DNA of 34,711 bases. Origin: a bacterium BMS3Bbin08. Lineage in GTDB: Bacteria > Nitrospirota > Thermodesulfovibrionia > UBA6902 > BMS3Bbin08. Within the stretch, counting starts at the first letter, position 1; each line of letters starts with the position of its first letter. A program made the position numbers and the translations under genes. Under the pieces are notes generated by a model. That model saw only the letters and a list, made by a program, of their open reading frames with translations. It made no database searches and had not been told where the DNA came from. The DNA lies in contig BDTR01000065.1 in assembly GCA_002897775.1 (NCBI GenBank), forward strand, positions 1 to 34,711, written 5' to 3'. Below are positions 6,949 to 14,988 of the stretch, one piece after another.

Positions 6949-7022
6949 TGGCTGGGGTGAGAGGATTCGAACCCCTGAAAGCAGAACCAGAATCTGCCGT
7001 GATACCACTTCACCACACCCCA
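6949..7022 (-). tRNA. tRNA-Gln (anticodon CUG)
   Basis: Reading the - strand from 7022, acceptor arms TGGGGTG and CACCCCA pair fully. The anticodon stem GCAGA/TCTGC encloses loop TTCTGGT, anticodon CTG. The T-loop TTCGAAT is standard. Discriminator G (6952) and an encoded CCA (6949-6951) follow, as expected for Gln. It marks the border between the accessory island and the housekeeping region and could be an integration target. A repeat copy begins two bases after the CCA. Confidence 0.93.
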
Positions 7023-7069
7023 AAAACAATTAATTAGAATACAAAACTATTCAGTGTATAGTCAATTAT

Positions 7070-7160
7070 ACTTCGAGACCACGACAAGCTTCCTTCGATA
7101 TACTCAGGACAGGCAGTACGATGCCCTTCGATCCTTCGACAAACTCAGGACTTTGAGCAT
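7070..7160. repeat. Degenerate CTTCGA/CTCAG repeat cluster
   Basis: Several decayed copies follow each other: CTTCGAGACC (7071), CCTTCGATATACTCAGGA (7092-7109), CCCTTCGATCC (7124-) and CCTTCGACAAACTCAGGA (7133-7150). They fill the 242-base gap between tRNA-Gln and the histidine kinase; I see no gene here. Confidence 0.6.
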
Positions 7161-7264
7161 TAGCTATAAATGAATAGCGAGCGAATTCCCCGTGGTCTCG
7201 CTTAGAAGCGCCTGCTTCTGGTTGCCACAGGGAAGATCAATTTTGGTTATGATATAATAAATCA

Positions 7265-8791
7265 ATGTTTAACACCCTCAAATTCAAGATATCAGTTGCC
7301 GCTTTCATTCTTATATCCATTATCATGGCCATCACCACCTGGCAGGACATTAGAAGCACAGAGAATAAGCTCCTGACAGCACAGATGGAAAAGGTCGCCC
7401 TGCTTTCAGACAGGATCTCGCACGGGATAATGGTCCTTATGCTTAAGAACAGATGGCAGGACCTTCAGAGCATGATGGAGGGGCTGGTAAAAGACGGTAA
7501 GGAACTTAAAGAGATAAGAATATTCACTCCTGATGAAGGTGTAATAGTTGTGTCGTCGTATCCGGAAGAGGTAGGAGAGAAAATATATCCTGTTGACATG
7601 GAAAGGTTCAAAAGCAAAGAGGAGAATGTCTCTTTTATAAAAAACAAGTCAGGCGAGCGTTTTGCCTCGAAGTTAACTGAGATCCGGAATCAGCCGATAT
7701 GCCACCGGTGTCATGACCCGAAAAAAGATATCCTTGGAGTGCTTAATGTCGAGCTGTCGACTGTTAATGTATATAAGTCTTTGGAAAAGATCAAAAAAGA
7801 ACGCCTTTTAGACGCTGTTATTGGTTTTTTTCTGATCATTGGTGTGTTCCTGTTTATTGTGGGGGTATTAGTAGACAGGCCGATCCGTAAGATAATCAGG
7901 GCTATCAAAAAGATTGAGAGCGGTGATCTGTCGGCAAGACTGGATGCGAAGAAAAAAGACGAGTTCGGCAGGCTTGCAGAGAGTTTTAACGGTATGGTGA
8001 ATGCACTTGAAGAGGCCGGAAAAGAGATCGAGCGCTGTCACACCGAGCAAATGATGAGGGCTGATAAACTGGCTTCTCTGGGTGAGATGGCGTCGGGAAT
8101 GGCGCATGAGATAAAAAACCCTCTTGCCGGAATAAGCAGTGCCGTGCAGGTGCTCATATCAGAGCTCAGTGATGAGGACCCGAAAAAAAGAATAATGAAC
8201 GAAATATTAAATCAGGTAAAACGCCTTGACCGCGCGGTCAGAGACCTGCTGGCATATGCCAGGCCGGCCCCTCCCAACAAGACTTTCAGCGACATCAATT
8301 CAATACTCGAAAAGGCGCTGTTCTTCATCCAGCAGGTGGCATTTAAGGCGCAGATCTCTATGGATACTGATTTCGATAAGAGCCTGCCTGAAATAATGGT
8401 TGACCCTGATCAGATACAGCAGGTTTTCATTAATATATCAATAAACGGGATCCAGGCTATGACCGAAGGCGGAAAACTAAGTGTTTCAACCGGAATAATT
8501 GGAAGGGAAGGCCTTAAAAAAGAACATCCAGACGTCCTTGATAGAAGAAATGACTGGATAAAGATAAGTTTTCAGGATACCGGCACCGGCATTTTTGATG
8601 AGGATATGGAGAAGATCTTTCAGCCGTTTTTTACCAAAAAAGGCAAGGGGACAGGCCTTGGTCTGGCCATAAGTCAGAGGATCATTGAGGACCATGGAGG
8701 GAGAATCATTGTTGAAAAACATAAGGAGGGGGGCAGCGTTTTCTCTGTGTATCTGCCTGTGCATGAAAAACAGGGTGAAGCCGGGAACTGA
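7265..8791 (+). CDS. Membrane sensor histidine kinase with periplasmic CxxCH motif
   Basis: A 508-residue kinase. TM1 lies at about 7-25 and TM2 at about 182-203, enclosing a periplasmic domain of about 155 residues. That domain contains CHRCH (146-150), a CxxCH c-type heme attachment motif. HAMP is at about 204-255. The H-box is LGEMASGMAHEIKNPLAG with phospho-acceptor His281. The ATPase domain has QVFINISINGIQAM (N-box), DTGTGIF (G1) and FFTKKGKGTGLGLAI (G2). The ATG has no clear ribosome binding site, and a perfect TATAAT (7253-7258) lies only 6 bases upstream. It probably senses redox or a heme ligand and phosphorylates the regulator encoded 67 bases downstream. Heme binding is inferred from the motif only. 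Confidence 0.92.
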   Translation: MFNTLKFKISVAAFILISIIMAITTWQDIRSTENKLLTAQMEKVALLSDRISHGIMVLMLKNRWQDLQSMMEGLVKDGKELKEIRIFTPDEGVIVVSSYPEEVGEKIYPVDMERFKSKEENVSFIKNKSGERFASKLTEIRNQPICHRCHDPKKDILGVLNVELSTVNVYKSLEKIKKERLLDAVIGFFLIIGVFLFIVGVLVDRPIRKIIRAIKKIESGDLSARLDAKKKDEFGRLAESFNGMVNALEEAGKEIERCHTEQMMRADKLASLGEMASGMAHEIKNPLAGISSAVQVLISELSDEDPKKRIMNEILNQVKRLDRAVRDLLAYARPAPPNKTFSDINSILEKALFFIQQVAFKAQISMDTDFDKSLPEIMVDPDQIQQVFINISINGIQAMTEGGKLSVSTGIIGREGLKKEHPDVLDRRNDWIKISFQDTGTGIFDEDMEKIFQPFFTKKGKGTGLGLAISQRIIEDHGGRIIVEKHKEGGSVFSVYLPVHEKQGEAGN

Positions 8792-8858
8792 GATTTATAA
8801 TTTTAAAATTAATTGACTGATGTTAATATGGTAGTGCAGGGATTATTAAGGAACTGAT

Positions 8859-10229
8859 ATGTCAAGTGCAAAAATACTGGTAGTAGACGACGAAGAATTT
8901 ATCACATCTTCTCTTAAACAGGGTCTGGAGAAAGAAGGCCATGATGTTATTACCGCCTCTACAGGTGAGACCGGCATAGAACTTTATAGGACCGAAACTC
9001 CGGACATTGTACTGCTGGATGTAAACCTGCCGGGAATTGACGGCATCAAGGCTCTTGGCGCGATCAAAAAACATGACGCCGAAGCAGTGGTAATAATGAT
9101 AACCGCTTACGGCGGCGTAGGCAACGCGGTTAAAGCCATGAAACTCGGGGCATATGACTATATTGAAAAGCCCTTTGATTTTGACCGGCTTAAAGTGACC
9201 GTCAAAAAAGCCCTTGAAACAGCAACTCTGAAGAGAGAGGTGCGCCAGTTAAGAAGCGAGCAGCAGGAGAAATACAGTTTTGATAATATTATCGGGCAAT
9301 CCAAGTCCATAAGGACCGTTATCTCCCTTGCCAGGAAGATCGCCAAAAGTGACGCGACCACGGTTCTTCTCCAGGGTAAAAGCGGCACGGGTAAGGATCT
9401 CCTGGCCAGGGTTATCCACTTTCACAGCGCCAGAACTGATAAACCTTTTATTGAAGTGAGCTGTACCGCACTGCCCGAGACCCTTGTTGAAAGTGAGCTT
9501 TTCGGCTTTGAAAAAGGCGCTTTTACAGACGCCAAGACGTCCAAGAAAGGCCTGATCGAGCTGGGTGACGGCGGCGCGGTATATCTGGATGAAGTAGGAG
9601 ACATGAAACCTTCGACCCAGGCGAAACTGCTCAGGGTTATTGAGGAGAAGACATTTAAGAGAATAGGCGGCCTCAGGGACATAAAAGTTGACGTCAGGGT
9701 CATTGCCGCGACCAATAGGGACCTGGAAGAGGCGGTTAAATCAGGAGACTTCAGGGAGGACCTGTACTACAGGATGAAAGTGATACCTGTTTATATGCCG
9801 GCCCTGAACGAGAGGAAGGAAGATATTATTCCTCTGCTGGAGCATTTTATCAATGTTTTTAGCCGCAAACTGAGAAAAGAAGTAAAGAAGCTTACCCCTG
9901 AGGTTGAAAAGGCGCTTATGAACTATTCATGGCCCGGAAATATCAGGGAATTAAAGAACGCTGTGGAGAGGATCTATATACTCTCGGAAGGGGATGTTGT
10001 AAAGCTGGAGCATCTTCCAAGAGAGATACTGAACGCGACCGGTCACACGATGGAGGCCAAAACAGCCCTTAAACTGCCTGCCCATGGGATATCCCTGGAG
10101 GAGGTGGAAAAGGACTTTATCAGCCAGGCCCTAAAGATGTCCGAGGGCAATCAGACAAAAGCGGCAAAACTGCTTGATCTTTCCCGGGATGCCTTAAGAT
10201 ACCGTATGCAGAAATTCAATATTTCCTGA
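8859..10229 (+). CDS. NtrC-family sigma-54-dependent response regulator
   Basis: A 456-residue regulator paired with the upstream kinase. The receiver domain (1-125) has DDEE acidic residues, phospho-acceptor D54 in VLLDVNLPG and K104 in YIEKPFDF. The AAA+ domain has Walker A GKSGTGKD (173-180), the sigma-54 contact loop as GAFTDA (220-225), Walker B AVYLDEVGDM and the arginine-rich RVIAATNRDL segment. The C-terminal Fis-type HTH is EGNQTKAAKLLDLSRDALRY. The loop differs from the canonical GAFTGA by Gly to Asp, a variant found in other functional members. It should activate sigma-54 promoters; I could not find a convincing -24/-12 promoter nearby. The membrane protein gene 9 bases downstream is a likely operon partner. 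Confidence 0.95.
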   Translation: MSSAKILVVDDEEFITSSLKQGLEKEGHDVITASTGETGIELYRTETPDIVLLDVNLPGIDGIKALGAIKKHDAEAVVIMITAYGGVGNAVKAMKLGAYDYIEKPFDFDRLKVTVKKALETATLKREVRQLRSEQQEKYSFDNIIGQSKSIRTVISLARKIAKSDATTVLLQGKSGTGKDLLARVIHFHSARTDKPFIEVSCTALPETLVESELFGFEKGAFTDAKTSKKGLIELGDGGAVYLDEVGDMKPSTQAKLLRVIEEKTFKRIGGLRDIKVDVRVIAATNRDLEEAVKSGDFREDLYYRMKVIPVYMPALNERKEDIIPLLEHFINVFSRKLRKEVKKLTPEVEKALMNYSWPGNIRELKNAVERIYILSEGDVVKLEHLPREILNATGHTMEAKTALKLPAHGISLEEVEKDFISQALKMSEGNQTKAAKLLDLSRDALRYRMQKFNIS

Positions 10230-10238
10230 ACCCATTGC

Positions 10239-11177
10239 ATGATGATTGAAAGTATAAAACAGGGATTTTCTATTACGCATAAAAACTGGCAGGTAATACT
10301 TCTCAGGGTAGCAGCCGGCGCCATTAACGTGATCGGATTTTTTTTCCTTGTCGGCACCCCTGTGATAATAGCGATCATCTCGTTTGGCATTGACGTTGCG
10401 CAGGTAAGAGATATGTTCCCGGGGATACTCGAAAACCCCATGGATATCCTCACAAGATATATAGGGCTTGCGGTCCTTGTTGCGGTTGCTTTTCTCATAT
10501 ACCTGACCGTTGCGTCAATTATCATAATTTATGCTTATGGCGGCACGATCGGCGTATTAAGAAACGCGGTGCTTGATGAGCAGTTCAAGTTCAGTTATTC
10601 CGGATTTTTCAGGGAGGCCGGCAGGTTCTTTTTCCCACTTGTCTGGCTGTCCTCTCTGGCAATGCTTCTAATACTGGCTGCTGTGATCGCGTTTGCCATT
10701 CTGGCCGGTGTTGTTTTTGCCGTGACCCAGGTCTCTGCCGGGTCCGGATCGTCATTGATCGTTTTCTTCTCCACCTTTTTTTCCCTGCTGCTTGTTTTTC
10801 TTGCTCTGACGCTTGGTCTGGGCAGTTTGATATATATCGTTTATGCTTCGATCGCGATGGTTGCGGACGGCAGGGGTGTAATGGATTCTTTCAGGAGCGC
10901 GTGGGTCTTTGTAATGGGCAGGCCCATGGCATTTGTTTTCTACATATTGCTGATCATTGGTATTTTAGCGGTGAATATCTTATTGGTGATGATCGGTTTT
11001 GCATTCCAAATGACGCCCATAATAGGCCCTTTTGCCGGTATACCGTATAAAGTCGCATATTGCGCTGTGCAGGTATACCTGGGCGTTGTCATGTGGGGGG
11101 CCCTTGTAGCTTACTACATGCGGGGTACGAAGCGTTCTGCTTCTGAAGTTATTCAAACACCTGCGCGCGATATCTGA
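10239..11177 (+). CDS. Multi-pass membrane protein
   Basis: A 312-residue protein with about six to seven hydrophobic segments (for example AAGAINVIGFFFLVGTPVII, AVLVAVAFLIYLTVASIII and FVFYILLIIGILAVNILLVM). Soluble links such as RSAWVFVMGRP resemble the DUF/GPDPase membrane-domain group of integral proteins that also carry SFRxAW...R. There is no catalytic signature. It starts 9 bases after the response regulator stop at ATGATG (10239 or 10242) without a strong ribosome binding site, so translation may be coupled. Function unknown; co-transcription suggests it belongs to the same response or is simply adjacent. Confidence 0.8.
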   Translation: MMIESIKQGFSITHKNWQVILLRVAAGAINVIGFFFLVGTPVIIAIISFGIDVAQVRDMFPGILENPMDILTRYIGLAVLVAVAFLIYLTVASIIIIYAYGGTIGVLRNAVLDEQFKFSYSGFFREAGRFFFPLVWLSSLAMLLILAAVIAFAILAGVVFAVTQVSAGSGSSLIVFFSTFFSLLLVFLALTLGLGSLIYIVYASIAMVADGRGVMDSFRSAWVFVMGRPMAFVFYILLIIGILAVNILLVMIGFAFQMTPIIGPFAGIPYKVAYCAVQVYLGVVMWGALVAYYMRGTKRSASEVIQTPARDI

Positions 11178-11221
11178 CCCTGAAATGTTCAATTTGTTAA
11201 TTTTGCAATTTTCAATGTATC

Positions 11222-12001
11222 TTACCTTCGGTAATTCCATTCTTTTGTTGAGTATTTCTTTACTGCGAGCTCATCAGCGCGGTTCATTTCAAACTCTGAG
11301 GGGCCTCCTGACAGGAGCTGTATGTTGAACGTTTTTTCAAAGGCATCTTTCAAAGCTTTTCTCAGGTCTGAATATGAGACGCTCGGCGCGTTTTTCCTTA
11401 TAGTGCCTATGGCACAGATATCTCTGTCCGGCTTATATTTTTTTAAGACATTGTGTAATTCAGCAACATCAGGATCCATCAGAATGGACCCGTGCTGGAG
11501 AAATCCGTTTTTGTACCTTTTCTGCGCGCTGCCGATTATTTTTTCGTTTCTTACGGTGATCTCGCCGTAAGAAGGTGTTTTGAAACATAAAGGACTTCTA
11601 TGTCTTCCATTTCCTGATAAAGTTATCCGCGCGTCAAGATCAAGGGCTCTAAGCGCTGATACAAGAGCGCCGCTGATAGCCAGGTAATTCTTCAGAAGCC
11701 CCCCTTTAAAAGCCTCAAGGCCGGTCTGGGCCGAGAAGCTGTAGGTGAGCTCGGAACTGTGCAGGACCGCCATGCCGCCTGTCGGCCTCCTGACCAGAGG
11801 ATAACGCTTTGCCCCGCAATATTGCAGGTCTATGTCAGAGATCCGCTGGAAATAACCGATACTTACAGAGGGTTTGTCCCACTGGTACAGCCTGAGCGTG
11901 GGGGGCGAGAGCTTTTTCCTGACAGCCTCGGAAATTGCCTCATCAAGCGACATGTTAAAAACCGCGCTGCGCGGCCCGTCATCTATAATTCTCCAGATCA
12001 C
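11222..12001 (-). CDS. lipM: Octanoyltransferase LipM / lipoate-protein ligase family
   Basis: A 259-residue BPL/LplA/LipB-fold protein. Recognisable parts are MSLDEAI near the start, RRPTGGMAVLHSSELTYS (substrate-binding RRxTGG), CFKTPSYGEITV and KIIGSAQKRYKNGFLQHGSI with the conserved Lys. A Cys in the CF..PS context is the acyl-enzyme position of LipM octanoyltransferases, so LipM fits better than LplA ligase. It would attach octanoate to lipoyl domains or GcvH. The start is GTG at 12001, overlapping the stop of the upstream cooT-like gene (GTGA). Converges with the membrane protein gene across 44 bases. Confidence 0.8.
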   Translation of the reverse strand: MIWRIIDDGPRSAVFNMSLDEAISEAVRKKLSPPTLRLYQWDKPSVSIGYFQRISDIDLQYCGAKRYPLVRRPTGGMAVLHSSELTYSFSAQTGLEAFKGGLLKNYLAISGALVSALRALDLDARITLSGNGRHRSPLCFKTPSYGEITVRNEKIIGSAQKRYKNGFLQHGSILMDPDVAELHNVLKKYKPDRDICAIGTIRKNAPSVSYSDLRKALKDAFEKTFNIQLLSGGPSEFEMNRADELAVKKYSTKEWNYRR

Positions 12002-12189
12002 GGTCCCTTCTTTAAAACGATCTTATGTTTTATGAGCGAAATTTCCTTGATAGATCCCTCAAAGGTTTTATGCTCTCCAAAGATGTTTTTCATAAGTATC
12101 TTTCCTGCTTGCGGCTGCATAACGTCAACATTTTCCATGTAGAGCTCTTCTCCGCCGTCTTTTTCAATGTAAACATTGGTTTCACACAT
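11998..12189 (-). CDS. CooT-family nickel-binding small protein
   Basis: A 63-residue protein beginning MCETNVYIEKDGGEELYMEN and containing DVMQPQAGKILMKNIFGE and ISLIKHKIVL. It matches the CooT-like family in length, in the Cys at position 2 (a Ni ligand in CooT) and in the beta-rich pattern. CooT takes part in nickel insertion into CO dehydrogenase; many homologues lie outside that context and their role is unknown. A clear GGAG (AAAAAAGGAGAT) precedes the ATG. The stop overlaps lipM. No CODH genes are in the window, so the partner enzyme is not known. Confidence 0.75.
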   Translation of the reverse strand: MCETNVYIEKDGGEELYMENVDVMQPQAGKILMKNIFGEHKTFEGSIKEISLIKHKIVLKKGP

Positions 12190-12336
12190 TTATGATTATC
12201 TCCTTTTTTTAAATGTTGAAATAGCTAAATAAGAAGCAGGATCGATAACAGTGGTATAAATTCGAATATCGAATAAACTTTAATTAACCATTCAACTAAA
12301 ATGCGAAAGAGGGAAAAAGTTTATACATGCTTTATA

Positions 12337-13083
12337 TTATACCTTGGAAAGAAACTCGGACGTCTGGAGTTTTTTGTTCAGTAAATTGGTAATGTGCGCT
12401 TCAAGCAGGGCTGAGAGTTCTGATACTGTTTCCCGCGAAGGCCTTAGCCTCGTGGAGGCTTTTATCGGCCAGCCGATACCATGAGAGTAGAAGTGCGCAG
12501 TCCGGTTACTGATCCTTATGGATGGCTCATTCCCGCGTTGCCGGGATGAAGAACATCTTTTGCACAGTGCAGTTCCCGCCTCCGGATAGAAATCACGACT
12601 CTCTTCGCCGCACTTGCCGCAGCTTTTAAGATGCGGGGCATAACCCAAAAGAGCCAGCAGGCTGATCTGGAAAACAAGATACAGCGCGTCTTTTTGTTTC
12701 TGCTCGACAGATGCGAGAAAAGTTATGATATTAAGAAAAAATGAAAAGAGTTTGCTGTTGGGCAGGCCTTCCGGCGTCAGTGATATAAGTATCTCGCTAA
12801 GTTTTGAAATATTGACGAAATCCTGAAAATCCTCTCTCAGCTTATGAAATGAACTGATTATGTCAGACTGAGTGATCCGGGGCATGGACTGTTCCCTTCC
12901 CCAGAGAGAGATCTTCGCGTGGGTCAGCGGCTCCAGGCTGCTGCCGAAGCGGCTTCTGGTCTTTCTGGGACTTTTTGCGAACGACTTGATTATGCCCCTG
13001 GCCGGTGTTAGGTAGGTTACTATCAGGTCTGCTTCTATATATTCCCTGGTCTGAAGAACAATTCCTTCGGTTCTTGTTAGCAC
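12337..13083 (-). CDS. recO: DNA repair protein RecO
   Basis: A 248-residue RecO. The N-terminal OB fold has TEGIVLQTREYIEADLIVTY, LTPARGIIKSFAKS and the KTRSRFGSSLEP segment. A helical C-terminal domain follows, with a zinc motif CGKC...LCKRC (about residues 155-180), as in non-enteric RecO proteins. RecO works with RecR to load RecA at gaps. The start is GTG at 13083 with a weak ribosome binding site; the protein aligns from its second residue with the family start. It follows the bifunctional nuclease gene after a 93-base gap that holds a GC-rich palindromic repeat. Confidence 0.93.
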   Translation of the reverse strand: MLTRTEGIVLQTREYIEADLIVTYLTPARGIIKSFAKSPRKTRSRFGSSLEPLTHAKISLWGREQSMPRITQSDIISSFHKLREDFQDFVNISKLSEILISLTPEGLPNSKLFSFFLNIITFLASVEQKQKDALYLVFQISLLALLGYAPHLKSCGKCGEESRDFYPEAGTALCKRCSSSRQRGNEPSIRISNRTAHFYSHGIGWPIKASTRLRPSRETVSELSALLEAHITNLLNKKLQTSEFLSKV

Positions 13084-13093
13084 ATTAATCGGT

Positions 13094-13147
13094 GTAATCC
13101 CTGCCTGCCCGCCACACTACAAGGCGGGTAAACCGGCCGGCAGGTGT
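13094..13147. repeat. GC-rich palindromic element between recO and the bifunctional nuclease
   Basis: The region has CCTGCCTGCCCGCC, then ACACTACAA and GGCGGG, then CCGGCCGGCAGG. Arms CCCGCC/GGCGGG and CCTGCC/GGCAGG pair, giving a nested hairpin. It resembles the perfect palindrome at 32993-33012 with a spacer inserted. Confidence 0.5.
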
Positions 13148-13176
13148 ATATTATCTGTGTAATCAGTGATCCAGGA

Positions 13177-13644
13177 TCACATGACGTTTTCAAAGTCCTC
13201 AGGTTTTAAGTTCCTTAACCATTCCTCAAGTTCGTCGTTATGTTTGGATGCAATGACTTTTTTCTCCACAAAGATAGGGGCGTTCAGCCTTATACCTACG
13301 GCTATAGCATCGCTGGGCCTTGAGTCTATGGGGATTTCTACCCCGCCTTTATCAACATAAATTAAGGCGTAATATGTATTATCTACTATTTCCGTAACGA
13401 CAATTTTTGTCGCTTTTACCTGCAGACCATCAAACAGATTTTTGATCAGGTCATGCGTAAGCGGCCTTGGAGTGGCGATTTTTCCCAGTGCGAGCGCGAT
13501 CGAATCAGCTTCCGGTCTGCCTATCCAGATGGGGAGTGTGTCGTTGCCTTTTATTTCTTTAAGGAGCAGTATGTACATATTGCTCTTGGGGTCGTACAGC
13601 AGGCCCTCAATTTTCATTTGCGTAAACATTTCGGGCATAGACAT
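13177..13644 (-). CDS. Bifunctional nuclease family protein (DUF151)
   Basis: A 155-residue BFN-domain protein: MKIEGLLYDPKSNMYILLLKE, LPIWIGRPEADSIALAL, RPLTHDLIKNL and then VEIPIDSRPSDAIAVGIRLN, all diagnostic of the DUF151 family. Members were described as nucleases acting on DNA and RNA; the fold is sure, the physiological role is not. The C-terminus ELEEWLRNLKPEDF is typical. The start at 13644 lacks a clear ribosome binding site, and ATGs at codons 3, 6 and 10 are alternatives. The gene lies between aspC and recO on the same strand. Confidence 0.9.
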   Translation of the reverse strand: MSMPEMFTQMKIEGLLYDPKSNMYILLLKEIKGNDTLPIWIGRPEADSIALALGKIATPRPLTHDLIKNLFDGLQVKATKIVVTEIVDNTYYALIYVDKGGVEIPIDSRPSDAIAVGIRLNAPIFVEKKVIASKHNDELEEWLRNLKPEDFENVM

Positions 13645-13697
13645 TATTATATACTTTTACGTTGTTTCTCTCAATCTACTCGTACGAAAGACCATGT

Positions 13698-13739
13698 TTT
13701 ACCCCGTTAGAAAAGCGACAGGTCTTCTCACGGGGTTTA
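13698..13739. repeat. Palindromic repeat, copy 1 (supplies the aspC stop codon)
   Basis: The left arm ACCCCGTTAGAA (13701-13712) and right arm TTCTCACGGGGT (13725-13736) are inverted with one mismatch. On the - strand the outer bases GTAAACCCC provide the TAA stop of aspC. A related copy lies at the other end of aspC. Confidence 0.65.
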
Positions 13740-14933
13740 CTGCTGAAGTTCGGCCAAGGCGCTTTCGATCCTGTCAAGACCTTTCTGTATAACTGCCATT
13801 GAGGTCGCGTACGAAAGCCTTATGTATTTATCATCTCCGAACGCTCCACCAGGGACAGCGGCAACCTGTGCTTCGTCAAGAAGGTAGGATGAGAGGTCAA
13901 AAGACGAGGTCAGGGGTTTGCCTTTAAACTTTTTTCCAAAGAACGAAGATATGTTGGGGAACACATAAAACGCTCCCAACGGCTTCGAGCAGGTTATACC
14001 CTCGATCTTATTAAGACGCTCGATAATGTACAGCCGCCGCTTGTCGAACTCAGAAACCATCAGGGGTATAAAGTCCTGCGTGCCTGTAAGCGCCTCAACA
14101 GCGGCCTTCTGGGCAATGGACGTTGGATTTGAAGTGGACTGGCTCTGAATTTTGGTCATTGCACCTACGATCTCCTTCGGTCCGGCGGCAAAACCGATCC
14201 TCCACCCGGTCATTGCGTGAGATTTTGAAAGTCCGTTCACCACGATCGTCCGCTCTTTAATATCCTTGCCTAAAGACGCGATGCTTGAGTGCCGGAACCC
14301 GTCGTAAACGATTTTTTCGTATATTTCATCCGATATGATATAAAAATCATGCTTGATGGCGAGTTCAGCTATTTCCTCAAGGCTGTTCTGATCGTAAGCC
14401 AGTCCCGTAGGGTTCGAGGGGCTGTTGAGGATGAGGGCCTTTGTTTTGTCTGACAGGCAGGATTCAAGGGTCTGCGGAGTTATTCTGAAAGAATTGCTTT
14501 CATCTGTTTCAGCTATTACAGGAACGGCGTCATGTAATAGGGCCTGGTCCGGGTAGGATACCCAATAGGGCGCGGGTATGATGATCTCATCTCCCGGATT
14601 GAACAGCGCGCCGGCGATATTGTAGAGGCTGTGCTTTGCACCGCATGAGACGATAATTTCATTTTTTTCATATTCGAGGTTATTATCCTGTTTGAATTTC
14701 TCAATGACAGACGTCTTTAATTCATCAGTGCCTCCGACAGGCGTGTATTTAGTGAAACCGTCATTGATAGCCTTTATCGCGGCTTCCTTAATGTTATCAG
14801 GGGTGTCAAAGTCCGGTTCTCCCGCGCCGAAATTAACGACATCCACTCCGCCGGCCTTCAGGGCCTTTGCCTTTGAATCAAGTGACAGAGTCGGGGAAGG
14901 TTTGATTGAAGATGCCCTGATCGATGGTGTCAT
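13737..14933 (-). CDS. aspC: Class I aminotransferase, aspartate aminotransferase type
   Basis: A 398-residue PLP enzyme of the Ib aspartate aminotransferase group. Landmarks are VVNFGAGEPDFDTPDNIKEA, YTPVGGTDELK, NSPSNPTGLAY (substrate/PLP Asn), ISDEIYEKIVYDG (Asp-Tyr) and NGLSKSHAMTGWRIGFAAG with the Schiff-base Lys. A C-terminal Arg appears in YIRLSYATS. It should transfer the amino group between aspartate and 2-oxoglutarate; prephenate or aromatic activity is possible in this subgroup. A GAGG ribosome binding site lies in the palindromic repeat just upstream. It follows rfaE1 by 23 bases. Confidence 0.92.
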   Translation of the reverse strand: MTPSIRASSIKPSPTLSLDSKAKALKAGGVDVVNFGAGEPDFDTPDNIKEAAIKAINDGFTKYTPVGGTDELKTSVIEKFKQDNNLEYEKNEIIVSCGAKHSLYNIAGALFNPGDEIIIPAPYWVSYPDQALLHDAVPVIAETDESNSFRITPQTLESCLSDKTKALILNSPSNPTGLAYDQNSLEEIAELAIKHDFYIISDEIYEKIVYDGFRHSSIASLGKDIKERTIVVNGLSKSHAMTGWRIGFAAGPKEIVGAMTKIQSQSTSNPTSIAQKAAVEALTGTQDFIPLMVSEFDKRRLYIIERLNKIEGITCSKPLGAFYVFPNISSFFGKKFKGKPLTSSFDLSSYLLDEAQVAAVPGGAFGDDKYIRLSYATSMAVIQKGLDRIESALAELQQ

Positions 14934-14937
14934 GGTT

Positions 14938-14988
14938 TTTTACCTCGTTAGAAAGTTTACCGCGCCTGAGTTTTCTTGCGGGGTTTAT
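14938..14988. repeat. Palindromic repeat, copy 2 (rfaE1 tail and aspC ribosome binding site)
   Basis: TTTACCTCGTTAGAAAG ... TTTTCTTGCGGGGTTTA matches copy 1 at 13698-13739. On the - strand it encodes the last residues of RfaE1 (KPRKKTQAR) and the stop, and its other arm contains the GAGG that precedes the aspC ATG. Confidence 0.6.

Noticed and set aside
6860-6949. Longer GIY-YIG frame starting at 6949 and the opposite-strand 60-aa frame.
   Set aside because: Both consist only of repeat-derived codons (LRQAQ, ALSLSKG type) with no independent support.
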